DNA of 64,000 nt from Pisolithus tinctorius (lineage: Eukaryota; Basidiomycota; Agaricomycetes; Boletales; Pisolithaceae), in contig JANFAH010000064.1 of assembly GCA_024663395.1 (NCBI GenBank), positions 1-64,000 of the forward strand, written 5' to 3'. The position numbers and the translations under genes are program-made. A model generated the notes under the pieces. It had not been told where the DNA came from. It did not search any database and was given only the letters and a program-made list of their open reading frames with translations. Below are positions 47,993-59,026 of the stretch, in pieces (the first letter of the stretch is position 1; every line of letters begins with the position of its first letter).

Positions 47993-48928
47993 ATGGCAAA
48001 CCTGCAAGGCCTCAACGTCGTCCACGCAGCACCGGAGCCTCCACACGCCGATCTCCAAGACACCCTCACCTCTCCCTTCCCCGACTTCTCTGCCCACCTG
48101 GACCTGTGGACCAACCTCACCTTCGACAGCACAGACGACCCTCACCACAGACACAGGAACAAGCCTTCTTCATCAGAAGAGGACCGCGACGACGACAATC
48201 AGTCACCCCCTCCCCTCGACATCCCCTTCCAAGATAACCACGACCACCCACCCACCCCTCACCCTGCCGCTGCCGTACCCCCCTTCGACATCAATTCATT
48301 GTTGGCAAGCTTTGGCGCCAATCCATTCGTCTTGCCCCCTGCTCCGACTCCTGTCCCACAACAAAACAACGCAGCCCCTTCCCAGTTCTCCGTCATCCCT
48401 TCATTGGCACAGCTTATCGCTCTGCAGACTGCCCATGGCGTGAACTACCCCGTTCCACCCCCTCCTGCTGCTGTTCCTGCGCAACCAGCTGCCGTCCAAG
48501 CGCCAGCACAATCACCTCCGGCTTCCGTCCCGATCTCCGTACCCGTTCCTCAGCCACCAGCCAAGCGCCCCCGCACCGCCAAAAGTCAGTCCCTGGGTGG
48601 TGACCACTCCGACGTCTCCGCCGCCCAGTCACCTCAGGACCCTGCCTCACCAGCTACTTCTACTACTCAGGGCGAAACCACTTCTCAGGTGTTCGCAGCA
48701 GCGGAGGATAAACGCCGTCGCAATACCGCAGCCAGCGCTCGTTTCCGTCTAAAGAAAAAGGAACGGGAGGCTGCGCTGGAGCGTCGTGCCAAGGAACTCG
48801 AGGATCGCGTCCTCGAGCTCGAACGCGAGTGCGAGGGACTTCGCCGTGAGAATGGCTGGTTAAAGGGTTTAGTCGTCGGTGTCACTGGCGCTGGTGCTAC
48901 TCAACAACCCCAGCAGCAACAGAAGTAG
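47993..48928 (+). CDS. bZIP transcription factor, CYS3/MetR type
   Basis: An intronless 311-residue gene, unusual here. The N-terminal two thirds are acidic and Pro/Ala/Gln-rich, probably activating. The C-terminus is a bZIP: basic region RRRNTAASARFRLKKKERE around residues 240-258, then heptad leucines (LEDRVLELERECEGLRRENGWLKGL). The NTAASARFRxKKKxRE basic region is characteristic of the Neurospora CYS3/Aspergillus MetR group that controls sulphur assimilation. That role is inferred from the motif only. The start is the first ATG after an AT-rich leader. Confidence 0.85.
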   Translation: MANLQGLNVVHAAPEPPHADLQDTLTSPFPDFSAHLDLWTNLTFDSTDDPHHRHRNKPSSSEEDRDDDNQSPPPLDIPFQDNHDHPPTPHPAAAVPPFDINSLLASFGANPFVLPPAPTPVPQQNNAAPSQFSVIPSLAQLIALQTAHGVNYPVPPPPAAVPAQPAAVQAPAQSPPASVPISVPVPQPPAKRPRTAKSQSLGGDHSDVSAAQSPQDPASPATSTTQGETTSQVFAAAEDKRRRNTAASARFRLKKKEREAALERRAKELEDRVLELERECEGLRRENGWLKGLVVGVTGAGATQQPQQQQK

Positions 48929-50337
48929 ACGACGTGTTGAAAAGACGCTCAGGGCCAGCCAGAAGTTGGGGGTAAGCACAACGCGGCCACATGTGCATCT
49001 CAGAACGCGACGTTGACACTGCAACCCGCCAGCCGCGCCCCCCGTTCTTGATTTTACTACTTTCACCAAACGCAGCAGGATCACTGAAGTTGGTGATCAG
49101 TCTATTATCGCGTTGTGCTATCGGGGTGGATAGAAAGTTCGACGGGAATACGTTCAACAGCGACTATCGGCAGGAGGCGAGTTGACAACAAGAGTGTATT
49201 ATTATGTTATGTATGATGCTCTACTTGCTCTATGCAACCCCCAACCTTGCCATAGATCGCACACTGTGGATACTCTGCGCTTAAATGAGCCCATCGGCGT
49301 TCCTGTGTAATGCCTACTCTCCGCACTACGCTCAATAAAGATTAGCCCGCTGCTCCATTGGTGGACAGCGTGCCAGCCACGTTCCAGGCTACCGGCTATG
49401 AATGGGCGAAGTACCCAATCCACTGGCGCTACCTACCGACAAAGATGGACGGTTCGTTATCTCTCGATCAAACTATCGGAAGACCCAGCCCCTCCCTATA
49501 TTGGACCGATTTTGATTCGTTGGCTCAAGAGAGGACAGCTGATTCGGACATGAACTGTTGTCACCGATCGGACTCTATTTACACAAGTAGAGAGATATGT
49601 AAGACATGATTAATGAACGTTGAACCCCGGGGACTGACAGCTCCTGATCAAACTCCCACGTCAACCGCAGTCCCTTGTTGTCCCCACTCCAAGGAAGGCC
49701 CACACTAATATTGTACCTGGAAAGGACCCTTATGCTCTGTTACAGGGTCGTTCAATCCGGGCGCTCATTTGCTGTAAGCTGCTAACTGGCTTTGGCCCCA
49801 TCAGATCGTCGTCCGACAAAGTGCGATGCGGCGCACAAAACTTCAAACGGGATTTAAAGCACTGTATCGGAATGTCAGTCTTATCTATGTCTGTCCCTTG
49901 ACAGCTCTTCTCGTGAAAGCATCCATGGACCGCGATCCCTTTAGAATTCGATCACTGCGGGGGCTGCCTTCGTCCCCCGCACCTTGTGACGTACTAGTCA
50001 GGAATATGCATGTATAATCTATGCAGTTGTATGTGGTATCATACATGCCCCACGGTCTGGCATCGATAACAATTGCACGGATTGATAGCACTGGACTATT
50101 ATATATTATAGGCCAAGGATTAACCCCACGGCGCCTCCAGCCACTCTGCCGAGCGCGACAACACAAGACGGCCCAGACTTGCCCATCGTTTCCGCCAAGT
50201 ACGTGGCACGTCCAGTGCTATATACATGCCTTCATAACGAGAAGTCGAGCGACTTTTTTGCCCTACGAGTATTAATACACCTTTAATTACAGAAAGTAAT
50301 CGTCCTCCGTTTCTTCGTGTGCTTCTGAATCCCAAGG
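48929..50337. other. 1.4-kb intergenic region, no gene seen
   Basis: Both flanking genes end here (bZIP and FBP1 are convergent), so a 1.4-kb gap is large for this window. Only short, unconserved open frames occur, and no tRNA, 5S or repeat array was found. A decayed gene or a non-coding transcript is possible. Confidence 0.5.
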
Positions 50338-51754
50338 CTAAACTGTCGAGTTCTGTGCAGCATAGAACTTCATCAAGTCTAGGACATCATCCCTGCTTCC
50401 AAGGAATACGGGGCATCGCTCATGGATGCTTTTCGGAACGAGGTCGAGTATGCGTTTGGTTCCGGTCGTAGCAAGACCTCCGGCCTATCGTTGCAGGGAT
50501 TTTTCGCATCAGCACCGAAGTCTCTGCACAGGGACCATCACATAACACCCACCTGCTCAGTCAAGAATGCCATCGGAAACGCCTCATACAGCATCCGGAG
50601 TTTACCTGACTTACTCTTCTTGTCATCGGGGTACCCGAAAATACCGCCGTACAGCAACGTCCGGTGCACGTCCGCCACCATGGAGCCGATGTACCGCGCC
50701 GAGTAGGGTGAGCCCGTCTTCGGGTATTTTATGGAGTTCAAGTAAGCGGTCACAGGCGGGTGAAAGTACATCGAATTGCCCTCGTTGAACGAGTAAATCT
50801 TACCCCGTGGCGGGATTGTGATCTGTGGCAAAATATATTATGACGTCAGTACGAAAACTGTTCTACCAGAGAAATGGTTGACACGTACGTCAGGATGAGT
50901 GAGAATGAATTCCCCAAGTGCGGCGTCGAGGGTGTACCCATTAACTCCCGACCCTGTCGAGAGTACCAGGTTCGCAGATGAACCGTACCTGTATATATAG
51001 ATATATAGATCCGTCGGTCAGAGAGAAAGATCCGGTGGGATAGGGGCTAATATGACCGACTGACATAGTGTATCCAGCAGCGACCATTTCTTTCCCGGGC
51101 CTCAAGACGTCCTCCAACGATCCTTTCGAATCCGGTTTCTGCGTTCTCGTAAATCAGTTCAAGATCCGAGCACGGAGGGAAGAACGAAAAGTTGCATACG
51201 ATTTTGTAAATCCCAAAAATGGTACCAATGTTCACACCAGCGTCAATGTTGCTGCTACCGTCGAGAGGATCGAAGACGACGCAATACTTGCCCTTGTAGC
51301 GCTCCTCAATAATGATAGCATTTTCGAGCTCCTCCGAGACGAGCACGGCAGTCTTTCCGGACGCGCGAAGCGCGTTAACCATGATGTCATTCGAAAGCAC
51401 GTCCAGCTTCTTCTGATCCTCTCCCTGTACGTTCGTCTCCCCGGCAAGGCCAACGCTGCGTGCCATTACGGAAAAATAAATTAATGAACGGTGCAGCTTG
51501 CGAGGCAGACGCGCGGCACTTACAGGTTAATGAGACGCGCTTTCCGGACGTTGGTTGCGATGAATTTTGACGTTACTTGGATGGCGGTAAGTAACAAGGT
51601 CAGATCGCCAGTCGCGTCAGCACCCAGCCGCAGCTGGTCGTGCAGCACATGTCTGTGAATGGTCAGTTCGGTCATATACCTCACATATGTAATCGAATCA
51701 CCTCGTCAACGTAATGAGATCAGTGCTGGGGGGTTCCTCGCTCGCGGTCGACAT
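50338..51754 (-). CDS. FBP1: Fructose-1,6-bisphosphatase
   Basis: Seven exons (51754-51702, 51652-51524, 51455-51200, 51138-51065, 50988-50889, 50822-50553, 50484-50338) encode 342 residues, the usual length. It hydrolyses fructose 1,6-bisphosphate in gluconeogenesis. The metal site [13 protein letters not shown] near residue 120, [19 protein letters not shown], the substrate loop [20 protein letters not shown], and [16 protein letters not shown] near the end are all intact. The N-terminal segment before VGLAGETN holds the AMP-site helices. Fungal FBP1 is normally glucose-repressed, but I cannot point to a specific site in the 282-bp upstream region. Confidence 0.97.
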
Positions 51755-52036
51755 TAGCCTGACAGTGACACGGCTACTGAATCCTGAGAAAGCGTAATCA
51801 CGGGTAGCAATCGAGGCTAAGCACTCACTTATATAACCTATGGTGTGCGTGGTGGTACGGGTAGAAACGGATGGCAACGGATCGGACCACCAATGGTGAC
51901 TGACGGGAGATCAGTCTTATCGGGGTGCAGCCTCTTCCCACGATGGTCCTTTGCATAGGGAGGAATCAGCTATGTACTTAACATTAGTGTGTTCTAGCGT
52001 ATGAATAGAAAGCTATGTATACGGAGGCGTTCAATG

Positions 52037-54018
52037 TTATCTCTTCCGTTTGGTCCCGACAACCGAGGCCGACTCCTTGCCCTTCCGTGTACGTAGTGGA
52101 ATAGGAAACGTATCACTATCATCGTCGTCATCTTCCCAATTCCCACCACTGCCACCAGCTCGCCTGCCCTCAGTAGTACTACCCCTGATTCCGCTCGTTT
52201 TGGGCACAATGCCCCCTATTCCATACCTGTCTCCATCATCGTCTTCACTAAGAGTTCGTGAAGATGCATGTGCAATAGCAGCAGCGATCTCCGCACTGAT
52301 ACAAGCCACCCTTGCCTCCAGTGTTTCCTCGGATCCGGTACCTTCCCCCGATCTGTTTGTACTGCTAGCCTGCGAGATTAATTCAGACAACGCACGGTCA
52401 AACTCCTCCAGGTCTGGATCGCCCATTCCAGAAACCCTCGGTTTCTTTGTTTTCAGATAATATTTACTGGATTTAAATAAAGTAACCTTGAGTAGCCATG
52501 GCAAACTACAAGAAAAACCGAGTTTACTCACACACCAGGATCTGGTTCCCATGAGGGATCGTGAGTTCGCATATGTTGTGTGAGGGTGGTCCGGCGGGTA
52601 AATGTCTTGTCGCATTCTGGGTCCTCGCATTGGTAAGGTCGTTTCCCGGTGTGCGTACGTCGATGTCGTGCGAGACTACTCGAGTCACCAAAGGTTTTGT
52701 TACACCCCTGGTATTCGCATGAGTGCGGCTTCTCGCCTGTGTGCACTCGCTGGTGCACGTGCAACGCCGACCTCTGTCGATACGTGTGAGTCCTTCCACA
52801 ACGCTTTCTTTGAAGGATGGGGGAACGAACTTGAATGAATGTCTTCCCGCAGCCGTTGTATTGACAGACAAATGGTCGCTCGCCAGTGTGTATCCTCGTA
52901 TGCCGCGCAAGATCACTGCGGCGGGTAAAAGACTTATGGCAATGAGGCTCTTGACATGTGTGCAAGCTGGATGTTTTCTCCTTCTCCGCTTCTCTTTCCC
53001 TCTCAATTTCTTTCTCTCTTTCTCTCCTCTTCTGTTTCTTATTTTCCGAACCGTTCTTGCAGGACGGGGATGCTGTGGATTGGACGCTCGGCCGATCCGG
53101 TCTAGATGATCGTTGCGTGACACGTGACGAGGAAGAAGGCAAGCTAGAACCATCGCGTGAGCGAGAAATGGGGGATGTACTTTTCCTCAAGGATGGACGT
53201 GGGCGACCGGGCGTAGGATCAGACTCTGAGTCTGCTTCGAAATGCGATGAGAGATGATATAGTATATCATTAATGTCATCAAACTCCCCTGGAGTCGGGG
53301 AACGTCGATCTGGAGTGGAACGCTCTGTATGTCCACGGAGCGAGGGAGACCGTTCCCGCTCAGAGTCGTATCCATTGCGATCACCCGGTGTCGCTGCAGG
53401 GTACAACAAGTCAAGGTCTTCGTCATCGCTCTCTCGGACACTGTCTACTACACGGCCATCGTTGTCCTCTGCGGTAAGCGAATGGAAAGCAGGGGCGTTA
53501 CGCGTCGTGCGTTGTCCCTTTGTCGCATCCAATCCATAGTCTCCTGAAGCTTCCGTGTGACGCCCTTTAGACGCTGCGTGTGCCTGCGCAGCTTGCAACA
53601 TGGCAGCTATTCCGGTCAAGTTAAGCTCAATGTCTGAAGTACTTCGGCTACCAGTGTTGTGGCCGTTCTCATGACTGGCGTCCCGTGTGGCTGCTTGAAC
53701 TTGTTCTGTGTGCTCCCTGTCTTCTCGCCCAGGATTTTGTGCTCGTCGCTGCTGCTCCGCTGCGCTTAGCAACGCTGCAGAGGCTGCAGTTGCATTCTGA
53801 TGGAGAAGGGTTGCAATTTCGCGCTCTAACATCTCAACGGAGAATTGGTCAGTGTCGGGGGAGGAGCTAAGAAGGGCACGCTGCGGAGACTTCGAAGCGT
53901 CGGAAACATCGAGCGTGTCATCATCGTGGATCAAGTCATCTTCTGAACCTAAAGTGTCGTCGTGAACGACATCTGAGATGTTGAGCACGGGTTCATGCTC
54001 AACGGGTTCTATCCCCAT
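52037..54018 (-). CDS. C2H2 transcription factor with four zinc fingers
   Basis: Exons 54018-52831, 52773-52532 and 52466-52037 encode 619 residues. A long acidic N-terminus (about 1-340; [16 protein letters not shown] and similar) and an R/E/K-rich linker precede four tandem C2H2 fingers at about 370-490, spacing C-x4-C-x12-H-x3-H, joined by TGE(R/K)P-type linkers. The tail is acidic with terminal KRKR. The fingers resemble Zap1/ZNF143-like C-x4-C types, but the DNA target cannot be read from sequence here. The first intron (52830-52774, 57 nt) lies inside finger 2 and is open in frame. Retention would insert 19 residues and break that finger. The start is the ATG before [12 protein letters not shown]. 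Confidence 0.88.
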
Positions 54019-54302
54019 GATCAAGTGCCTACAGAGCGGCAGGGAGCGCGGTTGCGGTATGTCTGGCAATCAAAGAAACAAGACATGAGCGACGACCATT
54101 GCACACATCATGTACCTACCGGCGTGCAGCACGCTGCGTGAATAGCAGTGAGGTTGGATACAGCAGGCCTGTTTCGAGTATGACACAACACAGACACTTG
54201 GAACAAGATCAGGTCACGTGAGTAGCCGATGACCAGGTACTGCCTCGTCGCTCTCCACTAATATAACCAGTGCTTGTCCATGTATCTTTGACGCAGTCAA
54301 CC
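54019..54302. promoter_or_regulatory. Shared upstream region of the C2H2 factor and PMP3-like gene
   Basis: 284 bp between divergent start codons. CACGTGA occurs at about 54215-54221, an E-box-like site. No further element is assigned. Confidence 0.4.
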
Positions 54303-55292
54303 ATGCCCACGACCATAAACGAGCCGGCGAAGCCAAAGGTCAAGCGCTACCATGGATACGCCGTACTTCTCTTTATCATGGGGACGCTCTTCCCACCGCT
54401 TGGTGTGTCTCCTGTTCGTCGATTACCATCTGCTCGACTGACGCCTGCGTTTTCAGCCGTCGCAGCGAGGTTCGGGATTGGAAAGGACTTCTGGATCAAC
54501 TTAGTATTGACTATTGCTGGCTACATCCCTGGTGGGGCATTATCCGACAATATGAAACCGCACATGATTCATGTTTCCCTATAGGCCATGTACATAACTT
54601 CTACATACAGGTATGTTGTGTCTCATCTCTTCGTGGTGTCCTCCGCATGAATGTCATATTTGTTGTAGAACGTCCGGAACAACAAGAACCACCGGCGTAC
54701 GCCAAAATGGGCTCAGCGCTTTGGCCTGGTAGATACTTCTACCTTCGAACGCCACAAAAAGCGATCGGAGTGGTCGCACAGGTATAACGACCGAAATCCT
54801 GAATCAACTTTCGAGGGTCAACCTTTGGAGGATGGTCAGGTTGGGCCATCTCGTTCCTCAACGGAGAGTTCTGTGCAACCCTCCACCAATGCGAAAGGAT
54901 TGTGGAGACCCGAAGATGAATCCTTCTACGGCGAAGGGCGTGATGGCACGTCTGAATCAGGTGGCGGTAGATGGCGTTATCCTGCCAACTTTAACGATGC
55001 GTTCTCTGGGCCAGGGGAGGGAGTATTGAAGAAGAAAAAGAAGAAGGATAGATGGGCACGAACAGAGGATGCCTACACAGCTCCTGCACCCCGGAAGAAG
55101 AAGAAGAAGAAGACATCTAGGAATCGTTCAGCTGTTGCTGACGGTGATACTTTTTCACAGAGAAACGGATCAGCGGAGATGGAGATGCCAGAAGATCCGA
55201 GTGGTGGTAACTACGAACGAAGGGATGGCAATGGCCAAGTAGTGACGGATGGCGGACAAACGACGGTTGACATATTTAACCACGAGCTCTAA
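54303..55292 (+). CDS. PMP3/UPF0057-domain membrane protein with long basic tail
   Basis: Exons 54303-54402, 54457-54531, 54585-54610 and 54669-55292 encode 274 residues. The first ~75 residues are a Pmp3 domain: helix one (YAVLLFIMGTLFPPLAVA), then FWINLVLTIAGYIPGHVHNFYIQN, near-invariant in the family of small stress-linked plasma-membrane proteins. Typical Pmp3 ends there (about 55 residues). This one continues with about 200 hydrophilic residues: PKWAQRFGLVDTSTFERHKKRSEW, acidic stretches, and two poly-lysine tracts (LKKKKKKDRWAR and RKKKKKKTSRNR), suggesting binding to acidic lipids. The 26-nt exon 3 encodes the conserved GHVHNFYIQ. Confidence 0.9.
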
Positions 55293-55641
55293 ACAGGGGG
55301 GAGGAGGGTGAGGTGCGCTAGAGGTTTAATGGCAATCTCTTTCTGAACTTAGTGTATCATACCTGCATCATCAGTCTTGTTATGATTCACAATCGCATTG
55401 CGGAGAATTCTTTCCTCTTATCCTGTCCATAGTGTAAGGTGAGGTCCAAGTGAACATGGCGACACCAGCTGATGGCACCGACTTACACGGTGGCACATGT
55501 AGTCAAGGAACGGTTGTAACCTAGTGAGAAGACGATGAACAATATTTTCCCAACGGATGATCCACATATCCGCCTGTGAAGTGGGAGCCGATTAGCAGTA
55601 CTTCGTGAATCGTGTCCCTCTATTTCTCCCTGCCCGACACG
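55293..55641. other. Intergenic, no gene seen
   Basis: 3' UTR of the PMP3-like gene and promoter of the PNGase A gene. No coding frame, RNA gene or repeat noted. Confidence 0.55.
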
Positions 55642-57929
55642 ATGCTATCAGGATGGAAATTCATCGAAGCGGTGTTGGCAGCGGTCCCCCTCATTGGTAC
55701 ACAGGTTCTCGTCGATTTTCAGGTCGCTCAGCCACCGCCGGTCCCCAGTGACGCGAAGACGTGCACCATAAAGATCCTGGAGTATGTTGACAGTGTCATG
55801 CGTCTCGACGTGGCCTGCTGAGCGAGTCGGTTTGCAGGCGCACGTTCGGCAACTCCTACTACGAGTGAGTCCAGATCATGTAATTCTCCTTCGTTACTGA
55901 TATATTGGCGGCAGTCCGGAAATTGTGTCGTATAGGTGAGGCTGAGTGCATGCATTTCGAGCTCTTTCGTGCGAAGAGCACACCCTGACGGTCTGACAGC
56001 CCACCGACTGACTGCGGAACCGCAGGGTCGTGGGCAGCGGTGACCTTGAACTTTGCGGTCACGTCCAACGGTACGCAGTACGACCGCCTCGGTGTCTTCA
56101 CTTTCCAGAACACAGAAAGTGCGTGTTGGGTCTCCCATTTGTGTCTGTGGCGCCATTGACTGGCATCCTCCAAACAGTCTGGCGCACTTCAACCCCCGAA
56201 CCTACGCCCGATGGCATCATTTGGACATATACCAAAGATGTTACGCGCTACATTCCACTCTTTGCAAAACCAGGAACATTCCTTCTTGAGCTTGATAATA
56301 TTGTCAATAGCAACTTAACAGGGGAATACGCCAGTGTGTTCCTCCCTCTTTTATGAATTGTGTCCTTAACCTTTTACGTCTTCAAAGCAACTTTGTACGC
56401 GACTTTCTATGCGGCCTCGGAGGACTACCCTACCGCAGGGCAGTCAAACTTGATTGTTCCGATCTCTACCATGTCTGATACACTGGCCAACGACGCGTCC
56501 GTTCCCCCTGCATTTTCCGTAAGCTGGCTCGTGTTTCTTGTCAACGAGTTACCCACCATAGGAAATCTCCCTTATAGCTAAACGTTACGCTCCCTCAAAA
56601 TACCGTCGAGATTTACGCGGAACTTTATGCCTCCGGAAACGGACAGGAAGAATTTTGGGTAGGACAGCATGTTTTTTTTTCTAGTTTTTCCTGAAATCGG
56701 CTGCGCATACAGTACTACAACACGGCTAACGAGTACATCAACGATTTACCTTCCGGGACTACTTACGGTGGAGGGCCTTTCCGCGAAGTGCGTTTGCTCG
56801 TGGATGGACAGCTCGCAGGAGTCGCTTTCCCGTATGCCGTCATTTTCACCGGTGGTATCAATCCAGCTGTGTGGAAGCCGATCACGGCCTATGGCGCGAT
56901 CGACCTCCCGACTTATTTTCTCGACCTGTCTCCGTTCGCTCCTGTCTTCGCGGACGGTCTTCCGCACAACGTTACGATTGACGTAGTCTCTGCTGAGGCC
57001 GACCACACCATTAACCCGAACTGGTACGTCTCGGGGCTGCTTCAAGTTGTCACGGACGCCTCCGGAAAGCGTACCACGGGCCAAATGATCACCTACGATG
57101 CCCAGCCGTATGCGACCACGCAGACCTATGGGAGTATAGATGCAAACAATGTCAACATTACTGTCAATGCTCAGCGCCAGATCTATATTGAATCAATCGT
57201 GGTCAGCGGGAGCGGACAGTCGAATCGCGTCGTTTCCGAGCAGAATCTGGATTACACTAATACGCAGTATTACTTGAACGATACCAATACCCAAGTAGGT
57301 GTTTCCTAATTGTGGGCAGACCTTCTTTTATATCCGGCGGCCGTGTAGAACGTCGCACAAGTCTCCTCTGGCTCTGTAAAATCAACTCACAATGGTGTTC
57401 CTGTCATGGTCGACAACTTTGAGTACCTATTGTTCATCAACATGACTTACTTGGACGTCGCAGATACTTCCATAACATGTACGTCCTTTCGTGCTGGGTT
57501 GGAAATATCGAGTCTGCTAAAATGCTGTACTAGTCTTTACATCCTTCGATCATTCATACAACAGACAGCTCAGTCCCGCTCCCTTCATTCTTGGTTCTGA
57601 TATCACCGAACGTCAATTAGCCAGTAAGTGCATGCTTACAATGGGTTGTCCGATGCCTCATCTCTCATGCCCTAGCCGGATACTTCACAATCTCCGCTGG
57701 AGGAAACTTCGGCAATGGCGACAACAACAATACTTTCAGTTACGTCGACAGCGAACACAATACCTACAATCGCATGGTTGACGCTGCGATGAATAAGATT
57801 GTTTACGATCAGGAGAGTGGTTCCCTCGCGAGCATTTCGTCCGGCACGCCTTGGCCAGTCATCCCAACCTCGTTCCCTGTTGCCCCAGCTAGGCTACCAG
57901 GTGGAAAGCATGTTGGTGACACGTTGTGA
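55642..57929 (+). CDS. Peptide-N-glycosidase A-like secreted amidase
   Basis: Eleven exons (55642-55781, 55838-55864, 55915-55935, 56000-56118, 56178-56333, 56388-56518, 56578-56658, 56713-57294, 57349-57478, 57534-57623, 57676-57929) encode 576 residues. The order YDRLGVFTFQNTEIWRTSTPEP, WTYTKDVTRY, a GGGPFREVRLLVDGQLAG block, FTGGINPAVWKPI and FDLPTY-like DLPTYFLDLSPF is that of PNGase A (almond amidase-like), which cleaves N-glycans from peptides at acidic pH. The hydrophobic N-terminus (about 7-25) may be a signal peptide. Many N-x-S/T sequons fit a secreted protein. Exons 2 and 3 are only 27 and 21 nt. A decayed partial copy lies inverted just downstream. Confidence 0.9.
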
Positions 57930-58394
57930 CTTACTGTTTGCTAGGCGTGGTGTATGGGTCGTACCCATTTAACTACCATATCCGTTGTATGGCAAGTAGT
58001 TAAATGATACCTCCTCAGACGCCTCCCCAAGCTTCACATAAAGCCCCCTGGCCCACACAATGGAAGGCCAACACAGGTGGTCATCGAGCAACACGAAGTG
58101 TCTCTCCCCGACCCTGCTGCATGGTACCGGCTTTCAGAGGTTGCAGGAATGTCATTTCCACTCCACGGAAGAGCTTTGTACCTGTGAAGACTGACACCAA
58201 TGATCTTGAAGTAATAGACAAAGTTGGCATCCATTCGGGACGCCTATGCAGCTTGCTAGTTTCTCAAGCAACCTAGCCTATCATTGCATAATACATTCCA
58301 CTGCTAGTGGTGGTGACTACGCATTATTTTAATTCAATCTCATCTACGAACTGTACCGCTAGAACAAAAAAGGGTCACACATGCGCTCCAGGAT
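57930..58394. other. Intergenic, no gene seen
   Basis: It lies between the PNGase A gene and its inverted relic. A 66-codon minus-strand frame (58234-58034) is unrecognised. No RNA gene or repeat seen. Confidence 0.45.
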
Positions 58395-58722
58395 GCTAGC
58401 TACTAGCTTGTGATAACGAGCCGTGCAGAGGCGTATTATCCGCAAAGATCTCGACCGTACCTTGAGGTAGATTGATGTGCTTCTGGTGGTTCACGTTCGG
58501 AGGATGCAAGTTGACGCCACAGAAACAAATGGGAGAGCACGCACATTTTCTATGTTCTGGAAAGTAAAGACAGTGAGACGGTCGTACTGCACACGGTAAC
58601 CACGGTCGGACGTGACCGTAAACCTCAAGATCACTGCTACACACGATCCCGCGGTTCCGCAGTCAGTCAGTGGGCTGTTGGACCGTCAGGATGTACCCCT
58701 TGCACGGCTCGTACCGAATGCT
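58395..58722 (-). pseudogene. Inverted, decayed partial copy of the PNGase A-like gene
   Basis: Read on the minus strand, 58696 to about 58510 matches plus 55970-56170 of the intact gene almost base for base, including the 3' part of intron 3, exon 4 and intron 4. Examples are the shared run around ACTGACTGCGGAACCGC and, further on, GTACGACCG(T/C)CTC and ACTTTCCAGAACA. A shorter match then follows to the start of exon 7 (CCTCAA...ACCGTCGAGAT), implying that exons 5-6 were deleted. The frame is broken and no start is left. Because intron sequence is present, this is a DNA-level duplication, not a retrocopy. Confidence 0.85.
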
Positions 58723-59026
58723 TGGCCACCATTCTCCTTTGCATACATCATGATGGCGACAACGTCAGCTGAGCAGCAGATAGTAAGGGATGAGTGTTGG
58801 TATAAAGATGGTTTCAGTGTTTTCAGTGCTTTGCAGTCCCATGACATATACCCAAAGGGCTCTCCAACACGTACCAGCGCATGAATTATGTATACCAGAA
58901 ATCAGTTCCATGTTCAGGAGCTTACTGTAATTTGTAACGCCATGTTGATGATAGTATGTACATCACTTGTTACCCTAATGTGGAGTCTGGCGACCATCGA
59001 CTGTGTGCATGCCATCATTGAACCCA

